A stretch of 64,000 nt of DNA from Clitopilus passeckerianus (taxonomy: Eukaryota > Basidiomycota > Agaricomycetes > Agaricales > Entolomataceae): positions 62,001-126,000 of the forward strand of contig CALYLX010000021.1 of NCBI GenBank assembly GCA_944990035.1. Direction: 5' to 3'. This document shows, piece by piece, positions 24,201-35,924 of this stretch. A model generated the notes under the pieces. The model ran no database searches and was not told the DNA's origin. It saw nothing but the letters and a program-made list of their open reading frames with translations. The first letter of the stretch is position 1, and each line of letters opens with the position of its first letter. The position numbers were made by a program, and so were the translations under genes.

Positions 24201-24656
24201 GAGGACATTCAAACTGTGTTTTCTGGCAAACAGGCTTCAAATCGACTTCAGGGCTCTAGATCTACGAGCACGGGTGAACCTGTTGATCCTCAACCACCCA
24301 ACGAGTACAAAGGGGCCTTAGGGTTATGGCCCTGTGGTTTCGTGGCGAGTAGTGACTAGGCTAGGTGGGAATATCATTACTACGGGCGAGGAGGACTGGA
24401 TATAGGGTGAAACTCTCGACATAACGACCTTTCTAATTTCTAAGTCGATTCACGGCTGAGGCTCCAGCTCACAACTACACCTACCTAGTTCTTATTTTGG
24501 GATATATTGTGATAGGCATGTCATCCGTATAATCGTATTTACCCATAGAACATATGATTGCCATAGTGTTGCTAACCTTGAGATGAAGTGCAGGCGTGGT
24601 CATTAGTAGACTCTTTACCCAGCCCCACAAATGTCCACAAACGTGCACCGACCCTT
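21280..24656 (+). repeat. Tandem duplication, copy A
   Basis: Copy A begins at CGTGAAGTCATCCTG and runs to GTGCACCGACCCTTCG; the next copy starts directly after it. Shared landmarks occur in the same order in both copies. Examples are TGCGGACTCGGGCAT (21594 and 24967 area), TTGGACCGAGTGCTAGCTTG (22550 and 25921), and the AGATGAAGTGCAGG block (24581 and 27723). The offset falls from about 3377 to 3142 through indels. Inside are exon-like pieces of an unknown gene near 22050-22560, broken by stops in this copy. A TATA-led open frame lies at 23685-24359. No terminal inverted repeats or transposase were recognised. Confidence 0.7.
23685..24359 (+). CDS. Hypothetical protein in duplication copy A, 202 aa if spliced
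   Basis: ATG 23685 lies downstream of a TATA-like run near 23530. A 66-nt intron at 23989-24054 (GTGAGC to TAG) is itself open, so retained and spliced forms stay in frame. The product is hydrophilic, Ser/Pro/Arg-rich, with no signal peptide or domain. The matching part of copy B (about 26880-27470) has early stops, a shifted frame and an acceptor changed from AG to AC. At least one copy is therefore dead, and this one may be too. Confidence 0.35.
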   Translation: MFTSHRWRDTTAVDTMPTRVWLSCNVEEIPRGKIKHERPSVTSVGPLHADGFVRSRLSPSRQKQVHGDLGGPKIIKGRSRDPDSIKKSILANGTLPISARIGERHRFLFLSYSPPLPDTSFLIGATQHSNAESPPHGRTGSSSVNPFRYRYIPLPDVEDIDEPPSERSGPRTEDIQTVFSGKQASNRLQGSRSTSTGEPVDPQPPNEYKGALGLWPCGFVASSD

Positions 24657-27600
24657 CGTGAAGTCATCCTGATCATGTAACCAGATAATCGGGTTTACCA
24701 GTGAAGACCCCGACCTGAAAGAGTACACGACTCAGTGATGTGGCAGAATGAAGGGTTAGGAGAAATGACACTTTGACACATTTTCCTAGGAAGTAGGTCG
24801 GAGCATTCATCGTCGATATCCTCGGGTGGCAGGACCAAGGCTCTGGCTTGCCCTGGCAGGCCTAAGGATAGCTGTTCCTCTCAATCGCTGTATCGATTGA
24901 AGATAGAGTAGAGTCTGGAGTCGGCCTCCGCTTCTACGGCATGTGCAGGTAGTTCACGAGCGTCATGCGGACTCGGGCATTTCTTCATTTGAAAGAAGGG
25001 TTGCGTCCAGTACGCCTGGTAGTATCCGAAGGACTCCCGGCCTCACGGTACATACTTTGGCCAGACGAAGCAGAGGTTTCGAATGTGGCAACAAACGAAA
25101 TTCTAAGTGGCCAACTCCAAAAAGGCGTCATTCATCAAGGGGGACCAGGAAAAGAGCAGTGAGAACTCACTTATGAGGTTTTCACGCCCAGCAGAGTGTC
25201 CATCCAGTGACAGGTTTCCAGTATGTAGCGGCAGCAGGGATTGAGAAGACGGTTCAGCAACGGGACGTTGAGATTGGCAAGAATCTCAAGCCAAGCTGAG
25301 CCGACGGAACCGGGCCGGTTTTCCTGCTAACGTAAGCGTGTTGACCTGAACTGATTCACGACTCGGACTTGCTTGAGCTTGCTGCTCACTGAGAGGACCA
25401 TTCACCTCTCGAAGACCAGCCTATCTCGAAGCCTGGACGCTATTTATGACACAATTCAAACCAAAGCACCATGTATAGTCTCTGTGGACCAAGAGTGCCT
25501 GACGATGGATTACCCAAAGTCAGCAATTTCGACTTCAATCCTACATACATTCAGTGTGCTAATGGCTGTCCTTTGTATAGATGCACCTGTTACCTGGGCA
25601 TTATCAACTCCAAAACACACTGTTGCTGTCCTCCATGGAGTTCTCCGTGTGTTAGCTAGGACCAGCTCGACCTTCTTCGGGCAAACGACTCATCAGACGT
25701 TTGAGGGAAATACCTCCAAGACGGATAGGAAGTTCAACCGAGAAGGTGGAGGCAGGGATGGCATTGAAATCCACGAAGGGGATGCTTGGCCGCCAGATGT
25801 TAATCACGAAGAGGTGAGGACCCCTGACGCTTTGACGGTGCAAAAGCTGACATGGGCTGCCGTTAAACAGGACTACTGCCTGCACTTGCTGCCTTCCACC
25901 CAACTGTGCTGGGAGCTGTTTTGGACCGAGTGCTAGCTTGACCCTAAACTTATAACGCCACGAAAGCGGAAAGAACAAACCGACAGTCTCCTTCCGACCT
26001 ACTCCCCAATCCCTTCACATTCGTGCAGGAAGTCAAGAACGCTCACTCACGTATACCTTCCCTGCTGCAGTCAATGTTAGAACGCCGACGGTGCACTCTG
26101 ATCTGTGCACAAGCCACCCATCTTCGAGGTGGGCAGCGGCAGTCAACAGCCGTATCCCTCCCTACCTCTACTGTGCTACCTTCTACGTGGCGGGATCCAG
26201 CTAGAGCCTCGAAGTCCTCCCTAGGGGCTACTCAGAGCTGAACGGTCTACTCCTGGATTCAAGTCGTCCGATCCCCCGGTGGGACAAGCTGGATCGCTAG
26301 GAAAAGCATGGCCAGCTTTCCCCTGTTCGAATCGTTTCGTTCAGGCGGATGGTTTTCGTATTCTTATGGCATTTTGTTCGTTGGAGGATACGTTTCGTTT
26401 GTATCGTTCTTGTGTTTGCAGGTTTATACCCCTACCTACAAGTAGGTTCTTGTATCCTCTGTGATAATACTACGCATCCACAAGACCTTTAGTACATTGA
26501 CGGCCGGTTCATTCATTGCCTTTTGACAATTCCTTCTGCACTGCGTGATAGTACGCCTTCTGTCTCGAAGTATAGGTGCTTGTGGGTCCATGTGTGGGCC
26601 ACTGCCTGTGCGTCCATTGAGCATACCTAACAGCGGATGTCGTGGTACTCGGCGATGACTCAAGGACCTTCTAATGCCTTCATAGCTTGTGATGCCCTAT
26701 ATCTCGATCCCCAGTTCCTATTCCTGGCTGTGGGTAACGGTTGTTGTTGTACCGGCGAGACTATAAAAACTTGCCCATTCAGAGTTGGATCCTGACAGTA
26801 TCTCAGTTTCGTTCTCATATCCACAACCTACATCCAGCATAAGTGCAGCTTCAGCTACTTCTGGTCCCAATCATCCGAATGCCTGCCATTCCTTAACATC
26901 GAATTCACGCCTACTCAAGAAGAGAGTGTGATACCTGGAGGTCAAATCAGATCTCGCAAGAAAACTGAGGCCAAACGGCCCATATGTGCGTGCTATGTAC
27001 CTACTTCACGTTCATGCCGAAGACTTAATCACTCAGGATGGTCGTTCGGCAGCGGCAAATGTCTTCCAGAACGCAGATAGCTTTATGATAGAGGGTAGAC
27101 ACTCTACAAATGCGGACAGGATGAAGACGTCTATCTTGGCGAAGGGCGGCCTTCTATCTCAGAGCAGATAGGTGAGTGGTGCCAATAGCTTTTTCCCTCG
27201 TAGGCACCACCCTAACCAGTTACTTCTTTTTTCGATACGTGCCATCCATGACAACAATGCCGAAGGGGCTCCTCGTGGCCGAGCTTATTCTAAGAAACCC
27301 GGTCATGCTAATATTCCGCTTCCTGTAAATATAATGGACCATCTGAACGGACCGGACGAAAGGACCGAGGACGTCCGACGTAAATTTACCGCCCAGCTTC
27401 GACTGGCTAAGAATCGAGCTCTAATCTCGGGCCAGTCGGTGGAGGCGAACCAAGCCAATCTCGAGGTTTAAGGATACAGCTCGATGGCTTTCTGACCGGT
27501 TTCTGGGCTAGAGATGAGAGTAGCATTCCTGCGAACGAAGAGGACTGGACGGACGACGAAACTCCTGGCACAAAAGACCTTTTCTTGATTCTTAGTTGAT

Positions 27601-27785
27601 TCATCGCGAGGTTCCATCTTTCAACGGTTACCAAATCTTTTTGGGATATATATTATGAGAGGCATGCCTCGCGCATAATCGTATTTACCCATAGCATCAT
27701 TGCCACCGTGTTGCCGACCTTGAGATGAAGTGCAGGGTGGTCATTACCCAGCCCCACAAACGTGCACCGACCCTTACCGAACGCA
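24657..27785 (+). repeat. Tandem duplication, copy B
   Basis: Copy B is the second, slightly shorter copy of the 21280-24656 unit. In this copy the exon-like region at about 25580-25936 stays open (DAPVTWALSTPKHTVAVLHG through DAWPPDVNHEE). An intron bounded by GTGAGG and CAG (25814-25870) leads to a Cys-bearing end, LHLLPSTQLCWELFWTEC. The same region of copy A carries stops. The 3' frame is disrupted here but open in copy A, so the two copies have decayed differently. Confidence 0.65.
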
Positions 27786-28591
27786 TATGCCTTTCTCAAC
27801 GAAAATACAAAGATATCGCGGTGGTGCCGGGATATAGAGGCTATAGCTCAATTGCAGAATCCATGATCTGATCGAATGACCGCACAACTGCCCCCCTCGT
27901 TTTCAGTCGGTTTTCTTGAGCCGCCAATCAGATCGCTTGGTAAGCCCCATTTTGCTCCCATTTTCTCTGAATTCCACTCCTCCTCAAACCTAATCTGCGG
28001 TCCTAGCGCATTCGGTCATTCGTCTCCATTTTCCATGCGTCGCCGGAAGCTTGGAAATGTACATTAGATTCGATAGGGAGATTACAGGTCCCGAGACCAT
28101 CTGATCGAGGAGTTCAACGGGGGTAAGTTGTCGATCTTGTTCGGGGTGAGACAACCGTGGGACTCTGAGGTTCATTGGAAAAACTTTGATGACAAGTGCT
28201 CGGTACACTCTTGGTACACCGTGTTCTACACTGGAAAGCCCACTACTTGGCGTCGAATTGACTCGTTTCTCCTTCTCAAGTGACCCAGAAAGCTGAAGGA
28301 TATGGGCTCTTATAAAGGTTAGCCTTAGGAACAGTTTAATTTCCGCAGTTTTCTCATCAAAGTTCGGCACTGCAAGCTTGAAGCCGTGAAACGGCTGCTC
28401 GTTCACACAGTTGAAAGGTTCGCAATCCTAATACAGTAGATCAGAAGGCCCTGTGGCCTGAATGCCTGATTACTCCCACCCGGGTCACCTATGCCTGTCA
28501 GATAACGCCAAATATGTGTGGAATTATTGAATCCAGGATTCTTAAAGCAGACGAAGACTGTCAACCTGTCTGTCGTCCAGCGCTCCCTCCG
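27786..28591. other. Intergenic region
   Basis: A minus-strand frame at 28406-27990 (138 codons) has no domain or splice partners. The rest is upstream sequence of the second Dal5-type transporter. Confidence 0.3.
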
Positions 28592-30522
28592 ATGTCCTCC
28601 TCCTCCACTGAGAAGTTCGACGCTGAACATGGCTCCAAAGCCGTCCAGGCTGACTACCTGGTTCGAGGTTCTGAAGCACGACAAGCTCTCGAAAAGAGGC
28701 TCGTCCGGAAGATAGACATGCGGATGAGCATTCTCACTATCATCTTTATCCTGCACTTCGTGAGTCTTGATTCAAAAACTGTGGACCATTATTCTGACGC
28801 TTCGTAACTCAGGTCGACCGACTTAACGTCGGTGCAGCAAGGCTACGTGGATTCGAACAAGACCTACACTTGAAAGGTTAGACAACTCGTCTCTCTATAG
28901 AATCCTAACTCACGCTATACTCCCAGGCGCGGAATTCGCTACGATCATATCCGTTGTATACGCTGGATACAGCTTGATGCAAATTCCCTCGTAAGTTTGA
29001 AGTCGGACGTTCCAGGATGTGTCTGACCCTCCCTAGGAACATGTTCTTGAACTGGGGCGGCCGACCGTCGATTTACTTGCCCATCTGCGTCGTCATCTGG
29101 GGTCTCATCTCTGTTTTCACTGGACTTGCTCAGAAGTAAGTTCGCCGTATCATACAAGGCTCGAGAAGATGCTAACCATGACATCAGCTTTGCTGGAGCT
29201 GTAACCGCTCGTTTCTTCCTCGGAGTCCTTGAGGCCGCTTTTTGGCCTGGAGCACTCGTAAGTGGAGCTCCTATTTATCTATCCCAGGCCAAGCAGTTGC
29301 TCACACCGCTTCCTTTGTAGTTCCTTCTCTCAAAATGGTACAAGCGCGAAGAGCTGGGTCTGCGCACATCGGTCCTTTGCTGGGGTGGTATCCTCGGCAA
29401 TGCCTTCGGTGCACTCATTCCGTCAGGAATTCTGAATTCTATGGAGGGAACACTGGGACAAGCTGCCTGGAGGTACGAACTATAGCTTTTTCCCGCTGTC
29501 CTTGCACCTCACGTTATCCCAGGTGGCTTTTCTACATCGAAGGCGCCGTAACCGTATTCTTCGCCCTCCTCGCCATGGTCATCCTCCCAGATTTCCCGAC
29601 GAACTCAAGGTGGTTTACCCCTGAAGAGCGTGCATTGGCTATCCTCCGAATGGAAGAAGACGCAGGGGTCGGTGACGGTACCGAGACGGAAGGATATCAC
29701 CATAAGAGCGGATTCCGATTGGCTATTGCCGATCCCAAGGTGTGGTGGTTCACCATGATCCTCGGGTTACAGCTCCTGGCCTTGTCTTTCGCCATCTACT
29801 TCCCGACTCTTACTGCTACACTTGGGTATAACCCGACTGTGTCTTTGGTCCTGTGTGCGCCGCCGTGGATCCTCTGTGTTGGAGTTTGTACTTGGTTCTC
29901 ATAGTAAGTGTTCTGCCACTCGTCCTATCTAGCAGTACTAACCGAAAATGTAGTAATTCGGACAGAACTGGAGACCGATGCTATCACGTCGTGGGTGCTA
30001 TTGCCCTCAGTATGCTTGGCTACATCATAGCCACATGCACTATGAACAAAGCAGCGCGCTACGTTTCCTTGTGAGTTTATCCATTCATACACCTCTATCC
30101 AACGATGACCTGACCCGTATTCTCCCTCCCCTAGGTTCCTAGCCGCACAGTCATACGCAGCTTATATCCTTCTTTCTGCTTGGATGTGCAACATCTTCGC
30201 TCGCCCTCCCTCAAAACGTGCCGTAGTCGTTGCTTTCACGAACACCTTCTCACAAGCAGGTGCTATCGGTGGATCGTACGTCTTCTCTCTCCTCCATTCT
30301 GATTCCCAATCTAATACGACGCTCTTCAGGTATATCTTCCCTATTGAGTGGGGCCCAAGCTACCGCTACTCCTTCGCCATCTGCATCGCATCCTCTGGGC
30401 TTTCAGCCGTAATGGCTTTGATGCTCCGTGAACATCTCAGGAGGGAGAACATTAAAATGGAGGAGAGGCGTAATAATGGTGATGACGATAGTCTTTTGGA
30501 GAAAGTCCCGTACCCATTGTAG
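28592..30522 (+). CDS. MFS transporter, Dal5/anion:cation symporter-type, 482 aa (paralogue 2)
   Basis: Ten exons: 28592-28759, 28813-28876, 28927-28990, 29037-29135, 29188-29257, 29321-29472, 29523-29903, 29954-30070, 30135-30275, 30330-30522. All introns are GT-AG. Motifs include DRLNVGAARLRGFEQDL, RFFLGVLEAAFWPGAL and the cytoplasmic loop RMEEDAGVGDGTETEG. It is close to the 5184-7162 gene: most exons have identical lengths, exon 7 is six bases longer and the last six shorter. Substrate is unknown; an organic anion or vitamin-like acid is expected for the family. As the more regular copy, it is the better guide to the ancestral gene structure. Confidence 0.88.
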
Positions 30523-30683
30523 CGGGTTTCAAAACATGTATTTTACGAACACAACGTAGACTTTATTATGGATGAATTGAATGGGTTTTTTTGGAAGTTC
30601 AATTTACATGAATGGCAAGTTGTGTCGGAAACATCGGTATATTTCTGAACAGCCAAACGACATATGTCTACAGCAGGTACGTT

Positions 30684-32798
30684 TTAAGCACCAACAATGA
30701 TCTCAGCCGTCGCACCCTCGCCACCAACTTCCTTGAAGCTGGCCTTCACAGCACCATCCGGATCCACAACGAACGTAACCTGCACCGTCGTAACCCACTT
30801 CCCAGCATCCGCCGTCTTCCCCTTAATCTGAATCCCCAACTTCGCCTCTCCCTCCAACAACCCCAAATAACTCTGCTTCTTCACAACGAAATGCTTGATC
30901 TCCTCCTCTTCCGGCTCTTCGTCATCTTCGTCCTCGTCATCCTCGACCTTCGGAGGCGTGACCTTCTCAACACGAATGGATTCCTCCACCTCCCACACCT
31001 CAAACACCAATTTCTTCTCCGCCTCGTCAAGTTCAGCTTCAAACTGCACGACCCTCCTCGCAGGCAACGCAGTCTCCTTATGCACAACCGGTATCCACAC
31101 ACCTCCCAACTCCCCATCCTCCCCTCCCACATCCGCCGGAATCAAGACACCCAAAGACCGGGTCGTAGCCCTAACCTGATTCCTCTCCGACCCCCCATGC
31201 TCATACGCCCTCTTCATCTCCCTCCCTTGTTCATCATCCGGAATCCCCGCAATAATCGCCCCCTGAATCGCACACCCCCGCGCCAACACCGTCGTCGGGT
31301 CTCCAACTCCCCCACCCACAACCGTCCCCCTCGCAAATGGGGTATCAATCTCCTCTTTAAACCCACACCCGATGCACACCTGCTCGTCGAGCCCGGGGAG
31401 GCAGGCGGACCCGCCAACGTACACGATCTCGTCGACGAAGTGTGGGTCGAGGTTCGCGGATGTGAGGAGGGAGGCGACGGAGGTGGCGATGGCGTTGTAG
31501 ACGTCCCGTACAACCAGGTCGAATCTCATGCGGTTGATGGAGCCCGTATAATCCAGACCGTCCTTGAGAGATTCAACAGAGCACGTAGCTGCTCCGGGTG
31601 AAGCAGAGATGGTACGTTTGGTATGCTCGATAGCGAGACGGAGTTTCGCTTCGGCGCGTTGGTCTTGGATGTCGGTGGATGGCACGACAGAGAGGGGTGA
31701 TTTGGTCTTTTTGGTGAAATCGGCGGCGAAGAATTTGATTAGCTTGTCGTCGATTTGGTCGCCGCCGATTCCGGGCGTGGTGGAGGAGGCTAGGACGAAG
31801 GCGAGGCCGGAGCGGATAGAAAGGAGGGAGAGGGAAAGGGAGGAAGAACCGACGTCGATGACTAGCTGGGTACGATCGGGGTGGAGGTTCACGTCGCCTG
31901 CACCTTGCCAGAGGTCGGATGTGGTAGTAACGGCAGCAGCACCAGCCTCGTCAATGAGTTGGAGGACATGTACACCAGCGTCGGTGGCAGCTTTCTCGAG
32001 AGCTTCCTTCTGAGCAGCGTCAAAGAAGGAAGGCACGGTGATGACGGCGCCTTCGACTTTGCGGCCGAGGTAGTCTTCAGCGGACTTGACGAGGGATGCA
32101 ATGAACATGGTGGTGACCTCCGATACGGTAAGAACGCGGTCAACGGGAATTGGCTCTGAGCGAGGTGTGGCAACATGGGAGGCAAGAGGGGTGTTCACGT
32201 TGGACGGTTGGGTGCTGCGAGGCAAGGGGGTAGGGGCTGGCTGAAGGGTCTGGACCTTGTAGGCGGCAGTATCAGCAAGATCTGGATGCTGGATGACTGG
32301 AGCCGATTTCGTGGATTGAGATTGTGGGATCTCAGAGAACCTGTGAGAGAACAGTCAGTTGATGACACGAAGATGATGGCTACTGCGCGACATACTTCTT
32401 TCCCAGCAGATTCCTGAATCCAGTTATAGTATTTTTAGAGTTCTTGACGAGCTGTTGAGTCGCCTGGTTGCCGATGTACTGGAAAGAACAAGCAGAGGTC
32501 AGCAAAAACCGATATGGGCTGATTAAACGATTCACGTACGATTTCCTCTCCAGAGAACGAGATGGCACATGCGATTTGGCGTTCTCCATCTTCATTAGCT
32601 ATGCATTCGGCGACACCATCCTAGAAAACTCTTGATTCAGTATGCAAATCGCGTCCTGGAGATTGCAAAAATTACCTTGACAAAGACGGCGATTGACGCG
32701 AAAGAGTTGCCAAAGTTGATACCAACGAGAGGTGGCAGTGAAGAGACTTCAATAGGAGCCTCAGCAGTACCGTTTGGTACAGTTTTTGCGGCGGGCAT
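30684..32798 (-). CDS. SSZ1: Hsp70-like ribosome-associated chaperone Ssz1, 647 aa
   Basis: Four minus-strand exons: 32676-32798, 32540-32620, 32396-32478, 30684-32340. The N-terminal ATPase domain starts with LVGINFGNSFASIAV, where canonical Hsp70 has DLGTT. It continues with VEGAVITVPSFFDAAQ, LVIDVGSSSLSLSLL and IVYVGGSACLPGLDEQ. The C-terminal part is a divergent, acidic substrate-domain remnant with a Glu/Asp run (KVEDDEDEDDEEPEEEE). With Zuo1, Ssz1 forms the ribosome-associated complex that stimulates the Ssb Hsp70 on nascent chains; Ssz1 itself does not need ATP hydrolysis. The protein is longer than yeast Ssz1 because of a linker rich in Pro and Ser at residues ~105-150. A partial copy of its 5' end lies at ~36.5 kb. 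Confidence 0.88.
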
Positions 32799-33969
32799 TT
32801 TGCGAAACGAGGAGGAAGAGATGAAGATGCAGAAAAACTGTGATCAAGGTCACTGAAAAAAATTGATCGCAAATGAGCGTGTTGTGATTCGTGAACCGGT
32901 TTATCTTCTGAGAGGGATGTTTAGCGGTATACCCATTGCGGCACTTTGGTATTATAAAGACTCAGATAGATGGCGAGGCAGTGATGATATTGTGCCCTCC
33001 GACATTCGATCTCAATCCAGATTCTGGTTTCACAAAGGTGTAGTATTATTGTAGAGCCAGATTCCATGCCGAACCAGTTCAAACGCATGTTCCCAAAGTA
33101 GTCCGTGATGCAAGTTCGCTTGCTGATCTGAACCGGACTGACATGACTTTACCTCAGAGGCTCCGCATCATGATAGATTTCTCTTCTTTCTGCATCTCCA
33201 ACGAATAGCGCTTGACTTGTGTTCTCAATTATGCTTCATAACAGGTAAAAAGTGGCTGGCTTTATGCTGTTCTAGTTCTAGAAAGCCTCGATGGCGGCCG
33301 ATGAGTCCTTCTTTCTCTGTATCTCGTTCCGGAGGGCCAAAGCCGGATCGCTGTGGCTGCCACTTTTCTGCATGGTATTCGGATGGCCTGCTGGACGCCG
33401 TGCATTCTATGCACGCTACAATATACTACTCCTTCTGGGTCAGTATCCACATCGTGCAGGCAGCTTCGAAACGAAGCCGCAACGTGCCAAAGAAACGCCC
33501 CCAGACAATTCGTAGGTAAATGCTGCCCTCACACAACGATATTTTGACACACCGGAGGTATAGTGCCTACCTCAATGCTGGACTCTGAGATCTGAACATC
33601 CACGTCTCCAGCTTCCCCCGCATTTCGTTCTCATGGCGTCGTTAGTCAATCAACCAGCCCTCGACTCCCCCAAAAAGTTCTCTGCTCTATTGGTCTTTGA
33701 CACCAACGTGTCACAGGCTATCGCCACTCTTTCTATGGTTCGAACTTCGCTTGAAGCCCTGGTCTCTGCACCGGAGCAAGTGGGATAGATGCCTCATTCC
33801 GTTGCATAGTATTCGCTATCATTTTGGTGCCATATCACCCCAAAATTCACATTTTTCTTTTCCTTTCATGTAGGCGCTGTGAGGGGTCCACTGGAGGCCC
33901 GTAGAATATCCAAGCGACAAAATCCGCATTCCAGTCCAACCACACAATTTTATTGCTCTTCATACATGA
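32799..33969. other. SSZ1 upstream region and intergenic DNA
   Basis: No gene is supported; the frames at 33217-33547 lack domains and splice structure. The first ~400 bases are the SSZ1 promoter and recur in diverged form upstream of the SSZ1 fragment near 36.6-37.1 kb. Confidence 0.4.
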
Positions 33970-34802
33970 TTAGGGCCTTCGGGCTCGGAGCTTCTGTTGC
34001 TCGTCTGCGAATTTTAGATCCCTCAACATCCAGTCCACTTTCTCCTCATTGGACTTGAGTGCATCTTCTCTAGCCTTGACTCCCTTCTCTCTGGCGCTAA
34101 CTTGGTCTTCTCTAACATTGACTCCCTCCTCTCTGGCGCTGATTTCTTCTTCTCTAACCTTGACTTCCTCCTTCTCTACGAGCCCTTCCTCCTTCTCTGT
34201 AAGCTCTTTCTCCTTCTCCATGAGCTCTTTTTCCCTTTCAATTAGCTCCACTGTTTGCTTTGCCCAACTCTTGGCCGGTTTGGTTGTGTTCAGGTTATGT
34301 CGGATATTGTAGCACTTTTCTGTGAGCGAAAGGAACGAGCCAAAAAGATAGTAATGGAGGTTGCAGCGGTCGACTTGGCGGTAGATCAACTGGTTGCGAA
34401 CTTCTTCTTCGTTTGATCCTATCACCTCCGAGTCGAATGGAGTCGCCTTGAGGTAGGCCACCGCTAAATATTGGATAAGTGAATTTCCATTTTCCCAAAT
34501 GCAAGTAGATACTTACACTCTTTTACACGCAATAAAAACACCTTACTTTTATTGGTAAGGCTACGCATTTCCTCAACTCTCCATTCCGCCATTGTCCAGT
34601 CCTCGCCGCCAATGAAGGCTAGATATCTGAATAAAAATGGACCTTGAATACGATCAAAGAACGTACTTTTGCCTTTGACCTCCGAGAGGATTTCATTCTT
34701 AACGAAGTCGATGTAGTCCCCAAACAAGTTTCCCTGCTCCTCAGTTGCTGCATGGTAAGCCTTAACCAGTTCTTCAAGATCTTTTGTTGTCGCTTTGGAC
34801 AT
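33970..34802 (-). CDS. Hypothetical coiled-coil protein, 259 aa
   Basis: Two minus-strand exons, 34517-34802 and 33970-34463, with a GTAAGT donor and TTTAG acceptor. The first ~155 residues are a folded-looking N-terminal part (MSKATTKDLEELVKAY; FLFRYLAFIGGEDWTMAEW). From about residue 175 there are some ten near-identical seven-residue units (REKELMEKEKELTEKEEG, then VREEEISAREEGVNVRED). The C-terminus is basic (ADEQQKLRARRP). The heptads give a strong coiled coil and suggest dimerisation. The family is not recognised. The antisense Ser/Leu-rich frame at 34049-34312 is a shadow of the heptads. Confidence 0.6.
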
Positions 34803-35455
34803 TACTGCGCAAATATCAAGACGATCCGAAAAAACGAGGTGATCAAAGCCACGGGAAATTCGATAGGGGGCGGTATGAACGAGTGCTCAATGCTAAACCC
34901 TACAGAGGTTACTCGAATATAAGGACTCGGGGCACCTACATGTCAACCAGACGTACATATAAGCCGTCCACAGATAAGACACAAGACCATAGTGGTATTG
35001 ATTAGGCGAAACCGACGGAATGCACGGTGTAGCCTAGTGGGACTAATAGTTGAATAAGGGTGGAGGAAAGCACAAGGTGTATTGTCGCGAAGATGCACCT
35101 ACGGCGCGATACATAATATAGAGAAAGCTACGAATATGCGTAACGAATGTGAGAACAGTAATACAGTGATGACAAGTAATGACAAGATCGGTCCAGCTCT
35201 ATGTGACCTCCCTCCAAAAGAGAAACCGAGAAGATGAACGAACATATATAGATCGCGCAGTTCGGAGAACACAACCGTCATATCTCTTGCAACACGTTGA
35301 AAACCCTCTGGGCTACGGCTCTAATAGGTAACCGCGGGAACGCTTCCGAAGCTCGGGGAAGTTGCGCTCGACTCAAGTGAGGACAGGATATCGAAGTCGG
35401 GTTCCATATGGGCTGAACGGATTGCATTGTCAACGTCTTGATGACGGAGGCGAGC
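34803..35455. other. Intergenic region
   Basis: Short frames only. A minus-strand frame at 35484-35278 (ATG start) overlaps the end of the next gene and could be an alternative last exon of it. Confidence 0.3.
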
Positions 35456-35924
35456 CTAGAATACGAAGCCACGCATACAAGCATTCCTAAGCAGATGATT
35501 GAAGTGTCCAGCTATCGGCTGGTATGAACGAAACAATTTCCGAGATAGGAGGGGCTGTAGGACTTCCTACAGTTCGAGGTTAACATCAAATGGTGCTGGG
35601 TACGACACTACAGAAGGTGCTTACCATCCTCACGATCAAACTGGCATTGTCGCGGCTGTACGCTGGACCTGGAGCCCCTGAAGTACTTCCTCGTATATTT
35701 CTTCGTACGGCGATGTGGGGCTCGAAAGATGATGAGGAATAATAATGGGGATTAGGGAGTGTTCGGCTCGGTTCACGGACTACGGCGTGAGTTTCAGAAG
35801 GCGAAGTACCTTTCACGAGCGGTTGGTCCACTCCGTCTCTACCAGAAGTTGAGGGTCTGGATGCAGCAGAGTCGGATGGATAAAAGACTAAAATTCCGCG
35901 TTTGTCCTTGTTCGATGAGGACAT
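35456..35924 (-). CDS. Hypothetical protein, 136 aa
   Basis: Two minus-strand exons, 35625-35924 and 35456-35566, join in phase across a 58-nt intron (GTAAGC to GTAG). Exon 1 is hydrophilic and Ser/Arg-rich (MSSSNKDKRGILVFYPSDS). Exon 2 encodes a short basic and hydrophobic helix-like stretch (LLSRKLFRSYQPIAGHF) and ends CMRGFVF. No domain is recognised. An alternative acceptor 70 bases further on would give a different tail. Confidence 0.4.

Noticed and set aside
21280..27785. Duplicated unit as a DNA transposon
   Set aside because: I found no terminal inverted repeats, no target-site duplication and no transposase motif, so it is listed only as a tandem duplication.
30612..31601. Plus-strand 329-codon frame over SSZ1
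   Set aside because: It is antisense to the SSZ1 ATPase and C-terminal exons, which show unmistakable Hsp70-family sequence. The length comes from third-position GC bias.
34049..34312. Plus-strand Ser/Leu/Thr-rich frame of 87 codons
   Set aside because: It is the exact antisense of the heptad-repeat exon and has no ATG-led promoter or homology; the periodicity comes from the real gene.
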